Assembly (NCBI RefSeq): GCF_021648855.1
Contig: NZ_JAKJHX010000134.1
Span: 1 to 14,073 of the forward strand
Direction: 5' to 3'
Length of the DNA: 14,073 nucleotides
From: Tychonema litorale BBK16
Lineage (GTDB): Bacteria > Cyanobacteriota > Cyanobacteriia > Cyanobacteriales > Microcoleaceae
Of the stretch, positions 1 to 5,889 are shown one piece after another (positions within the stretch are counted from its first letter, which is position 1; each line of letters begins with the position of its first letter). The notes beneath the pieces were generated by a model. It saw only the letters and a program-made list of their open reading frames with translations, was not told the DNA's origin and ran no database searches. The position numbers were made by a program, and so were the translations under genes.

Positions 1-7
1 TCAAGAA

Positions 8-47
8 AAGCCGTCCTAAAAGGACGGGGCTTGTATCCCCTTTTTTT
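8..47. terminator. Hairpin followed by a T-run at the left edge
   Basis: A stem of CCGTCCT (11-17) and AGGACGG (21-27) closes an AAA loop and can extend through AAG/CTT around a two-base bulge. A run of seven T lies at 41-47, about 14 bases past the stem. On the minus strand the stem is followed by CTTTTCTT, so it could terminate transcription in either direction. Similar hairpins occur at the ends of IS200/IS605-type elements in cyanobacteria, but the upstream sequence is outside the window and this cannot be tested here. Confidence 0.45.
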
Positions 48-169
48 GGTCATTGTCAGAGGGTCACATTCACAACAGTCACATTAGCCTGTTCGGAACC
101 ACTGATTATCCTCTACTCTCAAAGAAGTCGAACTTTCCGCCATTATGTTCGGATCGATAAGGATAAATT

Positions 170-619
170 ATGAAGATACACTATCCGTGCGATCGCGCCA
201 GACTGTGCTTTGGTGCGATCGCAACCTTAGCCCTGACAATGATTTTAGCTGCTGCCGGCGCTGTTCGGAGCCAACCGCTACAAATTGCCCCAGGATTTCC
301 CGAACCGCTGAGTGTGTCGGGAGTTTCTGGCGGCCCGAACAACAGTGGCGACTGCGGTTTTGTAGCCCTTGGGCCGAACCACGTCATCGAAGTCACCCAA
401 GATTTACCTTATTGGCGGATTGCAGTACAAACCGCTGGAGCTCCGAGTTTGATGATTCAAGGGCCGAGGGGTCGTTTCTGCGTCCTACCGGCCAATGCTG
501 CCACGGCAACTGTAGAATTTTCCGGTTATGGGGACAAGGGAACCTATGCTATCTTTGTAGGCGATCGGGCTCAAGGTCAACACCCTTATTCTCTCTCTAT
601 TTCTCAAAAACGAAACTAA
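170..619 (+). CDS. Small exported protein of unknown function
   Basis: This 149-residue protein is not one I can assign to a named family. The N-terminus looks like a signal peptide: basic residues near 9-11, then a hydrophobic stretch at about 13-32 (FGAIATLALTMILAAAGAV), with cleavage likely near 34-35. The mature part is rich in Gly and Pro and has two Cys (C62 in DCGF, C104 in RFCVLP) that could form a disulfide in the periplasm. The C-terminus (YAIFVGDR...HPYSLSIS) resembles the last strands of a small beta-sandwich such as pre-peptidase-like domains, which is only a pattern resemblance. The ATG is preceded by AAGGA at good distance, which supports this start. Two complete HIP1 octamers lie in the first 60 bases of the gene. 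It stands alone, between the left-edge hairpin and a heptamer array. Confidence 0.7.
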   Translation: MKIHYPCDRARLCFGAIATLALTMILAAAGAVRSQPLQIAPGFPEPLSVSGVSGGPNNSGDCGFVALGPNHVIEVTQDLPYWRIAVQTAGAPSLMIQGPRGRFCVLPANAATATVEFSGYGDKGTYAIFVGDRAQGQHPYSLSISQKRN

Positions 620-626
620 AAAGGTA

Positions 627-675
627 ATTGGTAATTGGGCATTGGGAATCGGGCATTGGGAATCGGGCATCGGGA
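627..675 (+). repeat. Heptamer tandem array, ATTGGGA family
   Basis: Seven consecutive 7-base units (ATTGGTA, ATTGGGC, ATTGGGA, ATCGGGC, ATTGGGA, ATCGGGC, ATCGGGA) begin eight bases after the preceding stop codon. Short tandemly repeated heptamers of this kind are a known cyanobacterial repeat class. The same family recurs at 2182, 5047 and 5651. Confidence 0.85.
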
Positions 676-704
676 AATACTCAGATTTGTAGTCATGACT
701 TTAG

Positions 705-1426
705 TCTTCAAAAATCCAAAATCCAAAATTTAAAATCTAAAATTCGGTGATTTGTTCCCTCACCCACTTGCGAAACAATCTAAGAGTTTTACTTGTACCC
801 AGTGTTTGGCTTTGTTCACAATATTCAGAAATAGCTTCAACAATTGGCAAATTTGGAAATATTAGACTAATTTCGGATGCAACATACCTCCCATTTTCAA
901 GCACATTAATCTCAAGCTTATTATTTTCATACCGCCAAATTTCCGGTACTCCCAGCGCCTCGTAAGCATCCAGTTGAGTCTTGGAAGTTAGATCCACTTC
1001 AATTGCTAAATCAGGAGGCGGCTCGATAGTTAAATCGATGCGCTTTTTACCAATCATTCGAGCATGATTTTGAATATAAAAACATTCATCAGGCTCAATT
1101 CCTTGTAACATACTTTTTCGCTTAAAAGTCGTCGAACCAAATGGTTCAAAGTCGATTTCTAGTTCCTCAAACAAAATATTCACTAAATAGCTAATAATAA
1201 TTTTAGCTTTCTCGTGTTCTGGTAGTGGCATCCTAATCTCCAAAGTTCCTTGACTGTAAGCTATTCTAGAAGCACGATGTTCTCCCAACTCCTCTAAAAT
1301 TGCTTCAAATTCCTGCCAGTTGACATCATGAAAGAGCACTCGATGTCCAGGCGGTACACTGATTTGTCTTAATTGCAGAGCTACCATTTTAACCTCCAAT
1401 CTATCTAAGTTTATGATAACTTGTCT
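705..1426. repeat. Copy A of a tandem direct duplication carrying a Uma2 gene
   Basis: This block matches 1454-2172 at an offset of 746 bases. Both copies include the coding region, the ribosome-binding region and a 3' AATCCAA/AATTTAA heptamer tract (about 713-742 here). Identity is patchy: bases 1212-1422 are identical to 1958-2168 over 211 positions, and 920-1003 are identical to 1666-1749. The stretch from about 1130 to 1211 is strongly diverged from its counterpart. Confidence 0.85.
737..1387 (-). CDS. Uma2-family (DUF820) putative endonuclease, tandem copy A
   Basis: Uma2-family proteins have a PD-(D/E)XK nuclease fold and are greatly expanded in cyanobacteria; their cellular role and targets are mostly unknown. 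From the ATG at 1387 the protein has 216 residues. Family signs are EPDECFYI at 98-105, PPDLAIEV at 124-131 (acidic pair D126 and E130), then K136 in DLTSKT and GVPEIWRYEN at 146-155. A TTG four codons upstream is also open, but GGAGG sits five bases before the ATG, which decides for the ATG. The gene is the downstream member of a tandem pair with the gene at 1483-2133. The first 59 codons are identical in DNA to that copy, whereas residues about 60-83 are poorly conserved. The family call is firm; the nuclease activity is inferred. Confidence 0.88.
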   Translation of the reverse strand: MVALQLRQISVPPGHRVLFHDVNWQEFEAILEELGEHRASRIAYSQGTLEIRMPLPEHEKAKIIISYLVNILFEELEIDFEPFGSTTFKRKSMLQGIEPDECFYIQNHARMIGKKRIDLTIEPPPDLAIEVDLTSKTQLDAYEALGVPEIWRYENNKLEINVLENGRYVASEISLIFPNLPIVEAISEYCEQSQTLGTSKTLRLFRKWVREQITEF

Positions 1427-1453
1427 ATCCTTTTTAAATTTAGGATGTGTGAA

Positions 1454-2172
1454 TCTTCAATCCAAAATCCAAAATTTAAAATCTAAAATTCGGTGATTTG
1501 TTCCCTCACCCACTTGCGAAACAATCTGAGAGTTTGACTCGTGCCCGCTGTTTGACTTTGTTCGCAATATTGAGAAATAGCTTCAATAATTGGCAAATTG
1601 GGAAACGTTGGACTAATTTCAGATGCCACATATTTCCCATTTTCAAGCACATTAATCTCAAGCTGATTATTTTCATACCGCCAAATTTCCGGTACTCCCA
1701 GCGCCTCGTAAGCATCCAGTTGAGTCTTGGAAGTTAGATCCACTTCAATCACTAAATCAGGCGGCGGATCTACAGTCAAATCTATACGTTTTTTCCCAAT
1801 CATCAAAGCGTAATTCTGAATGTAAAAACAGTTGTCAGGCTCAATTCCTTGCAACATACTCTTGCGCTTGAAAGTCGTCGAACCAAAACACTCTCGATCC
1901 ACTTCAAGTTCTTCGAGTAGAATCTTGACCATATCACCAATAATTTCCTTATTAAATTCGTGTTCTGGTAGTGGCATCCTAATCTCCAAAGTTCCTTGAC
2001 TGTAAGCTATTCTAGAAGCACGATGTTCTCCCAACTCCTCTAAAATTGCTTCAAATTCCTGCCAGTTGACATCATGAAAGAGCACTCGATGTCCAGGCGG
2101 TACACTGATTTGTCTTAATTGCAGAGCTACCATTTTAACCTCCAATCTATCTAAGTTTATGATAACTTATCT
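1454..2172. repeat. Copy B of a tandem direct duplication carrying a Uma2 gene
   Basis: This is the partner of 705-1426. It carries the same AAAATCCAAAATTTAAAATC-type heptamer tract (about 1459-1488) at the gene's 3' end and the same leader with GGAGG at the 5' end. About 27 bases of unrelated AT-rich sequence (1427-1453) separate the copies. Past 2168 the copies lose similarity within a few bases and a heptamer array begins. Confidence 0.85.
1483..2133 (-). CDS. Uma2-family (DUF820) putative endonuclease, tandem copy B
   Basis: This 216-residue paralogue of the gene at 737-1387 has the same start (ATG with GGAGG five bases before) and the same Uma2 signs: EPDNCFYI at about 98-105, PPPDLVIEVDLTSKT at about 123-137 and GVPEIWRYEN. 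The segment at about 60-83 reads FNKEIIGDMVKILLEELEVDREC where copy A has KAKIIISYLVNILFEELEIDFEP, so this is the main region of difference. All predicted catalytic acidic residues are retained in both copies and neither is broken. As the upstream copy, it may be co-transcribed with copy A across only 95 bases. The host role and any DNA target are not shown by the sequence. Confidence 0.88.
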   Translation of the reverse strand: MVALQLRQISVPPGHRVLFHDVNWQEFEAILEELGEHRASRIAYSQGTLEIRMPLPEHEFNKEIIGDMVKILLEELEVDRECFGSTTFKRKSMLQGIEPDNCFYIQNYALMIGKKRIDLTVDPPPDLVIEVDLTSKTQLDAYEALGVPEIWRYENNQLEINVLENGKYVASEISPTFPNLPIIEAISQYCEQSQTAGTSQTLRLFRKWVREQITEF

Positions 2173-2181
2173 GTATCAGTA

Positions 2182-2321
2182 ATTGGGCATCGGGCATCGG
2201 GAGTTGGGAATTGGGAATTGGGAATTGGGAATTGGGAATTGGGAATTGGGAATTGGGCATTTTTCACTGTCAACCAATAACCAGTAACCAATAACCAGTA
2301 ACCAACAACTAATAACCAATA
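2182..2321. repeat. Two facing heptamer arrays that are partly complementary
   Basis: Eleven 7-base units run from 2182 to 2258 (ATTGGGC, ATCGGGC, ATCGGGA, GTTGGGA, six perfect ATTGGGA, ATTGGGC). After a 14-base spacer come seven units of the ACCAATA/ACCAGTA type (2273-2321), ending one base before the photolyase stop codon. The first array carries ATTGG every seven bases and the second CCAAT every seven bases, so the two could pair as a long imperfect hairpin. Confidence 0.85.
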
Positions 2322-2322
2322 A

Positions 2323-3774
2323 CTACTCAACTATTTTTTGCTGTTTATAAAGCTCCTTAAACTTGCGCTGCTGCTCATTATGATCCACAATTGGATCTGG
2401 ATAAGGCAGAGTCCTTCGCACTAAAGGCGGAATATTTCCGGTTAGCAACAGTTTCGTATCGACTCGGCGCAATTCAGGCACCCAGTGCCGAATATATTCC
2501 CCTTCTGGATCAAATTTTTGAGCTTGAGTGGAGGGATTGAATATTCGTAAAGGTTTCGGATCCATGCCACTCGATGCACTCCATTGCCACCCACCATTAT
2601 TAGCAGAAAGGTCGCCGTCTATCAATTTTTGCATAAAGTATTTTTCCCCCCACTGCCAGTTAATAATTAAATCTTTGGTGAGGAAACTAGCAACTATCAT
2701 CCGGCATCGATTGTGCATCCAACCAGTCTGATTTAATTGCCGCATTGCCGCATCTACAATTGGATACCCAGTTTTGCCTCTACACCATGCTTGAAACAGT
2801 TTTTGATCGTTGTCCCAAGGAAAGTCTTTGAATGCTTGACGGTAGGGCCCATCTGCTAATTCTGGGAAGTTATACATGGCGTGTTGATAAAATTCTCGCC
2901 ACGCTAATTCCTGTTGCCAAGTGCGGATATTTGCGCGCGTTTCTTCGTTGCGACAATTATCCATGACTATCTGGGTAGCTTGCCAGACTGTACGGATACC
3001 TATGGCACCAAACTTGAGGGCTGGGCTGAGTTGTGATGTGCCATTAACTATTGGGAAATTACGCTTTTCTTGATATTCGTAAATTGCCCGATCGCAAAAT
3101 TCTTCCAACTTTTCTCGCGCTGCATCTTCTCCCGGTTCAATTAACAATGAACCTTCCCAAACAAATCCCAAATCTCTGGCACTTGGCAACACTTGAATTG
3201 CCCCTGCTTGGTTAGCAATCTCTTGTTCTTCTGAGGTTAATCCTACCATTAATTCCAGAGAAATTACTGGCAGTGTTTCTACTGGTTGAGTTTTAGGTTT
3301 ACTGTTCCATCTTTTCCAAAATGGTGTATAAACTGTATATATAGTTCCCGTACCAGTGCGAATTTCATCCGGTGCGTGTAGCAGTTGATCCCAGAAGTTT
3401 TGGATCGTAATTCCTGCTTGTTGGAGAGCGTTTGATACTGCTAAATCGCGTTTTTTTGCATAGGGTTCCACATCCCAATTCCAAAATACTGCTTTGGCAT
3501 TGATAGCTGTAGCTAATCTTGGGATTCCTTGACTAGGTTCATCTTGAATTATTAGTAATTGACTGCCAGATTCAGCGTAACTTTGCTGAAGTTTCTGCAA
3601 GCAGCCGATCATATATGCGACTCTGGCGGGGGCTACATCATCAAGATCGAGGAGATTGCGATCGAGACAAAAAATACCAACTACTTTTTGACTTTGCTGG
3701 CGCGCCGCTCCTAGTCCGATATTATCACAAATACGCAAATCTCGACGATGCCAAAATAAAATTAGGTCAGACAT
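2323..3774 (-). CDS. Deoxyribodipyrimidine photolyase, class I CPD, cyanobacterial 8-HDF type
   Basis: This enzyme splits UV-induced cyclobutane pyrimidine dimers using blue light and FAD. At 483 residues it is full length for the family. The N-terminal antenna domain begins [15 protein letters not shown] (4-18), and the C-terminal FAD domain holds [13 protein letters not shown] (286-298), [13 protein letters not shown] (335-347), [19 protein letters not shown] (351-369) and [20 protein letters not shown] (386-405). The electron-transfer Trp triad can be placed at W320, W373 and W396, with the same 53 and 23 residue spacing as in E. coli (306, 359, 382). N392 matches the Asn near flavin N5. 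From memory the sequence closely follows the Synechococcus PCC 6301 enzyme, whose antenna is 8-hydroxy-5-deazaflavin; the antenna here is inferred. No clear Shine-Dalgarno is seen. It is the last of three minus-strand genes, separated from the Nudix gene by about 150 bases of repeats. Confidence 0.96.
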   Translation of the reverse strand: MSDLILFWHRRDLRICDNIGLGAARQQSQKVVGIFCLDRNLLDLDDVAPARVAYMIGCLQKLQQSYAESGSQLLIIQDEPSQGIPRLATAINAKAVFWNWDVEPYAKKRDLAVSNALQQAGITIQNFWDQLLHAPDEIRTGTGTIYTVYTPFWKRWNSKPKTQPVETLPVISLELMVGLTSEEQEIANQAGAIQVLPSARDLGFVWEGSLLIEPGEDAAREKLEEFCDRAIYEYQEKRNFPIVNGTSQLSPALKFGAIGIRTVWQATQIVMDNCRNEETRANIRTWQQELAWREFYQHAMYNFPELADGPYRQAFKDFPWDNDQKLFQAWCRGKTGYPIVDAAMRQLNQTGWMHNRCRMIVASFLTKDLIINWQWGEKYFMQKLIDGDLSANNGGWQWSASSGMDPKPLRIFNPSTQAQKFDPEGEYIRHWVPELRRVDTKLLLTGNIPPLVRRTLPYPDPIVDHNEQQRKFKELYKQQKIVE

Positions 3775-3777
3775 TTG

Positions 3778-3805
3778 ATTTTAGATTTTATATTTTATAT
3801 TCCAG
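3778..3805. repeat. AT-rich heptamer tract before the photolyase start
   Basis: Four 7-base units (ATTTTAG, ATTTTAT, ATTTTAT, ATTCCAG) lie three bases outside the photolyase start codon. Read on the minus strand they give ATAAAATATAAAAT-like sequence that could also serve as a -10 region. Repeat and promoter roles cannot be separated by eye. Confidence 0.5.
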
Positions 3806-3825
3806 GATAAATACGGGATCAAAAA

Positions 3826-3925
3826 TCCGGTGGTTGAGCGTAGTCGAAACCACACATTCCGGGCTTCGACTACGCTCAGCCTACGACTTTTTTCCGGTGG
3901 TTGAGCGTAGTCGAAACCACGCATT
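3826..3925. repeat. Direct repeats of about 33 bases flanking an inverted copy
   Basis: 3826-3858 and 3893-3925 are direct repeats that differ at one base (A3854, G3921). Between them, CTTCGACTACGCTCAG (3864-3879) is an inverted copy of their core TGAGCGTAGTCGAA. The second copy ends on the base before the Nudix stop codon. The same 16-base inverted core recurs at 5724-5739. This looks like a small dispersed palindromic element present in multiple copies, not a protein-coding transposon. Confidence 0.8.
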
Positions 3926-4474
3926 TTAAGTTAAAAAAGGACGGGCTAAGAAAAAGCTAGAAATTGATTTTGCATCAATTGGTTCCCCAGCTAAAATCGC
4001 TTTTTCTAATTCTTCAGGAGTGAATAAAACAGTTTCCATGTCTTCATCATCATCTTGGGCTGGTGGCTTTTCCAGTTTTTCCAAATCTTGGGCTAAAAAA
4101 GCATAAATGATTTCATCGGAATAACCGGGGGCGAGCAAAAACTCCCCTAATCTTTGCCATTTACCCGCGCGATATCCGGTTTCTTCTTGAATTTCGCGTT
4201 TAATGGTTTCGGCGGGTGTTTCGTTGATTTCTACTGTACCAGCAGGAAATTCTAAGATTCGCCCTTTAGCAGCAAAACGATATTGTCGCACCAATACGAG
4301 TTTACCTTCGGGGGTGACGGGAACTGCAAGGGCTCCACCGGGGTGGCGAATACATTCCCATTCGCCTTCGGAACCGTTGGGAAGCCGGAGACTGGTTACG
4401 TCAAAATTAAACTTACGCCCTTTGTAAAACAGGCGTTGTTTGAGGAGTTGGGGTAGTTCTTGACCGATCGCCAT
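3926..4474 (-). CDS. Nudix hydrolase, ADP-ribose pyrophosphatase type
   Basis: Nudix enzymes of this group hydrolyse ADP-ribose or related nucleotide sugars to AMP and a sugar phosphate in the cytoplasm. From the ATG at 4474 the protein has 182 residues. The Nudix box is complete at about 79-101, fitting G-x5-E-x7-REUxEExGU: GTVEINE, then REIQEETGY. A Pro lies 16 residues past the last Gly of the box (APGYSD), a known mark of the ADP-ribose subgroup. The N-terminal RHPGGALAVPVTPEGKLVLVRQYRF strand region also fits. An in-frame GTG ten codons upstream (4504) would add MHSKIIYLLL; neither start has a strong ribosome-binding site, and I chose the ATG by its family-like N-terminus. It lies 79 bases after folK on the same strand and may be co-transcribed with it. 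Confidence 0.9.
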   Translation of the reverse strand: MAIGQELPQLLKQRLFYKGRKFNFDVTSLRLPNGSEGEWECIRHPGGALAVPVTPEGKLVLVRQYRFAAKGRILEFPAGTVEINETPAETIKREIQEETGYRAGKWQRLGEFLLAPGYSDEIIYAFLAQDLEKLEKPPAQDDDEDMETVLFTPEELEKAILAGEPIDAKSISSFFLARPFLT

Positions 4475-4553
4475 AAGCAACAAGTAAATAATCTTAGAGT
4501 GCACTGATTTAACACATCATAGTTGATGACAGGCATTAATTTTTGTTCAGTTG

Positions 4554-5042
4554 TTACAGAATAATTTTTTGGACTCCCGAACAGTCTGCGGTTTGCACCA
4601 ATTGTCCGATCGCACTTCCGGTCACTGGATGCACCCAATCCGGGGCAATTTCTGCCAAAGGGACTAATACAAACGCTCTTTCTGTCATGCGAGGGTGAGG
4701 TAGAGTCAGTGTCGGAGTTTCTAGGACTAAATTATCATATAATAGCAAATCTAAGTCTAATGTTCTCGGCCCCCACTTTTCTTGACGAATTCGATTGAAT
4801 TTTATTTCAATTTCTAATAAAGCTAATAGTAACTCTTCTGGTTCTAGTATAACTTCTAGGATGGCACAACCGTTGATATAATCTGGTTGGGGTGGTCCGA
4901 TTGGAGCTGTTTGATACCAGCTTGAATGAGATTTTACTGCTATTCCTGGAGTTTTGTTTAGAGTTGCGATCGCACTTTTGATGATTGTCAGGGAATCGCC
5001 TAAGTTGCTACCGAGGGCGATCGCACATTTTATGGATTTCAT
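4554..5042 (-). CDS. folK: 2-amino-4-hydroxy-6-hydroxymethyldihydropteridine pyrophosphokinase
   Basis: FolK transfers pyrophosphate from ATP to 6-hydroxymethyl-7,8-dihydropterin, the step before dihydropteroate synthase in folate synthesis. The 162 residues match the usual single-domain length. Family motifs appear in order: ALGSNLGDS (9-17), SSWYQTAPIGPPQPDYINGC (40-59), the signature KWGPRTLDLDLLLYD (89-103) with the two Mg-binding Asp at D96 and D98, and HPRMTERAFVLVPLAEIAP (116-134). The start follows from the conserved N-terminal strand beginning KCAIALGSN. Two HIP1 octamers lie near the 5' end of the gene. Three heptamers (5047-5067) lie just upstream of the start. The Nudix gene follows on the same strand. 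Confidence 0.97.
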   Translation of the reverse strand: MKSIKCAIALGSNLGDSLTIIKSAIATLNKTPGIAVKSHSSWYQTAPIGPPQPDYINGCAILEVILEPEELLLALLEIEIKFNRIRQEKWGPRTLDLDLLLYDNLVLETPTLTLPHPRMTERAFVLVPLAEIAPDWVHPVTGSAIGQLVQTADCSGVQKIIL

Positions 5043-5046
5043 GGTA

Positions 5047-5067
5047 ATTGAGAATTGGGAATTGAGA
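5047..5067. repeat. Short heptamer array before folK
   Basis: Three 7-base units, ATTGAGA, ATTGGGA and ATTGAGA, lie five bases outside the folK start codon. They belong to the same family as the longer arrays at 627, 2182 and 5651. Confidence 0.7.
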
Positions 5068-5119
5068 ATTAGTTATTTTCTGAGTGGCCCGAGGGTAGAT
5101 TTTATTATTTTAATCTGAG

Positions 5120-5168
5120 CTTAACATCATATTAATCATTGTTTATTATCATTGAAAAACGTTAGTAT
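5120..5168 (+). promoter_or_regulatory. Candidate Pho box and -10 region before the small exported protein gene
   Basis: Three 8-base units with exact 3-base spacers are visible: CTTAACAT (5120-5127), ATTAATCA (5131-5138) and TTTATTAT (5142-5149). This is the 11-base period of cyanobacterial Pho boxes bound by the PhoB-type regulator SphR, whose units resemble CTTAACCT. The first two units fit well and the third weakly. A possible -10, TAGTAT (5163-5168), follows 13 bases later. AT-rich sequence makes chance matches likely, so this is a candidate only. Confidence 0.4.
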
Positions 5169-5183
5169 TTAATTTAAAAGTTA

Positions 5184-5651
5184 ATGAGTTTGCACCGTCG
5201 CCTCTTGTCTGCCTTCATCTTGATAACTCTAAATTTAACATCGAGTATATCGATCGCCTTAGCTGAAACCAAAGAGCGCTATCTTACCTTAGATTCGGAC
5301 GGTAGTCAATCTTTTTCGGGTTTAGTTCAGCAGGCCGAAGAGTTGGCAAAAGATGCGATCGCCCAAGAATTCCAAAATAATCCCGGATTGACAGGAATTA
5401 CCATTGTAGTTACAGCCGATCGCAGCAGACGCATGGTTCCAGTTTTGCGATCGAGAGTATCTCGCAATCAGTGGCAGAAAGATTCCCGAATCGAACAGTG
5501 GACTAGATATTTTGCAGATGCTAAATACCTCTTGGGATTCAGAGAGGGTAATATCTCATCCTCAAATTCTGGGCCATCCCAAACTATTAACGTACCAGCG
5601 CCCAGTCGGCCAGCATCCCGACAAAACGATCCGGGTTTTCGAGATGACTAA
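5184..5651 (+). CDS. Small exported protein of unknown function upstream of phoX
   Basis: This 155-residue protein has a clear Sec-type signal peptide: RR at 5-6, a hydrophobic core (LLSAFILITLNLTSSISIALA, 7-27) and an ALA-E cleavage site at about 27/28. The mature domain (about 28-120) mixes helix-like and strand-like segments (SGLVQQAEELAKDAIAQEFQNNPGLTGITIVVTADRSRRMVPVLRSRVSRNQW). After that comes a tail rich in Ser, Pro, Gln and Asn that is probably disordered. I do not recognise a named family, though the look is that of conserved cyanobacterial periplasmic proteins. It is on the same strand as the PhoX gene 238 bases downstream, but a heptamer array lies between them and PhoX has its own candidate promoter. 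No Shine-Dalgarno is seen before the ATG. The final base of the stop codon is also the first base of the array. Confidence 0.75.
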   Translation: MSLHRRLLSAFILITLNLTSSISIALAETKERYLTLDSDGSQSFSGLVQQAEELAKDAIAQEFQNNPGLTGITIVVTADRSRRMVPVLRSRVSRNQWQKDSRIEQWTRYFADAKYLLGFREGNISSSNSGPSQTINVPAPSRPASRQNDPGFRDD

Positions 5652-5771
5652 TTGAGAATTGGGAATTGGGCATTGGGAATTGGGCATTGGGCATTGGGCA
5701 TGGGTCACAAATAACCAATAGCCCTTCGACTACGCTCAGGGGACGCAAATAACAAATAACCAATAACCAAT
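5651..5771. repeat. Facing heptamer arrays interrupted by a dispersed repeat
   Basis: Seven perfect 7-base units (ATTGAGA, then ATTGGGA or ATTGGGC) run from 5651 to 5699. A CCAATA-type heptamer array follows at 5709-5720 and again at about 5747-5771. The second array is split by about 26 bases (about 5721-5746) that contain CTTCGACTACGCTCAG, the core also found inverted at 3864-3879. The arrangement is the same as at 2182-2321: ATTGG units facing CCAAT units. Confidence 0.8.
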
Positions 5772-5799
5772 CGTTAATCAAAATATAATCTCACTTTAA

Positions 5800-5850
5800 T
5801 TAACCTTGATGTTAACTTCCCTTAATTTAACAACGATAAAATTCTATAGA
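5800..5850 (+). promoter_or_regulatory. Candidate Pho box and promoter for phoX
   Basis: TTAA-centred units are clustered as TTAACCT (5800-5806), GTTAACTT (5811-5818), CTTAATTT (5821-5828) and TTTAAC (5826-5831). The first and third are 22 bases apart, two turns of the 11-base Pho-box period; the middle one is one base out of phase. TATAGA (5845-5850) could be the -10, about 13 bases after the last unit, where a Pho-activated promoter would have it. The start codon is 40 bases further on. SphR control is expected for PhoX genes of this type, and the repeat pattern supports it without proving it. Confidence 0.5.
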
Positions 5851-5889
5851 GAATCACCAGACTAGGGATGTGGGGTTGAACAGGAATTT

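Noticed and set aside
145..627. Alternative plus-strand frame of 160 codons over the first small gene
   Set aside because: It overlaps the exported protein frame at 170-619, which has a signal peptide and a ribosome-binding site; the alternative is rich in Cys, Arg and Ser without pattern.
2182..2321. Possible CRISPR array
   Set aside because: The repeat unit is only seven bases with no unique spacers, and no cas gene is nearby.
2323..5042. Functional link of folK to the photolyase through a folate antenna
   Set aside because: The photolyase resembles the 8-hydroxy-5-deazaflavin type, and repeats separate the genes, so adjacency is not evidence for a shared pathway.
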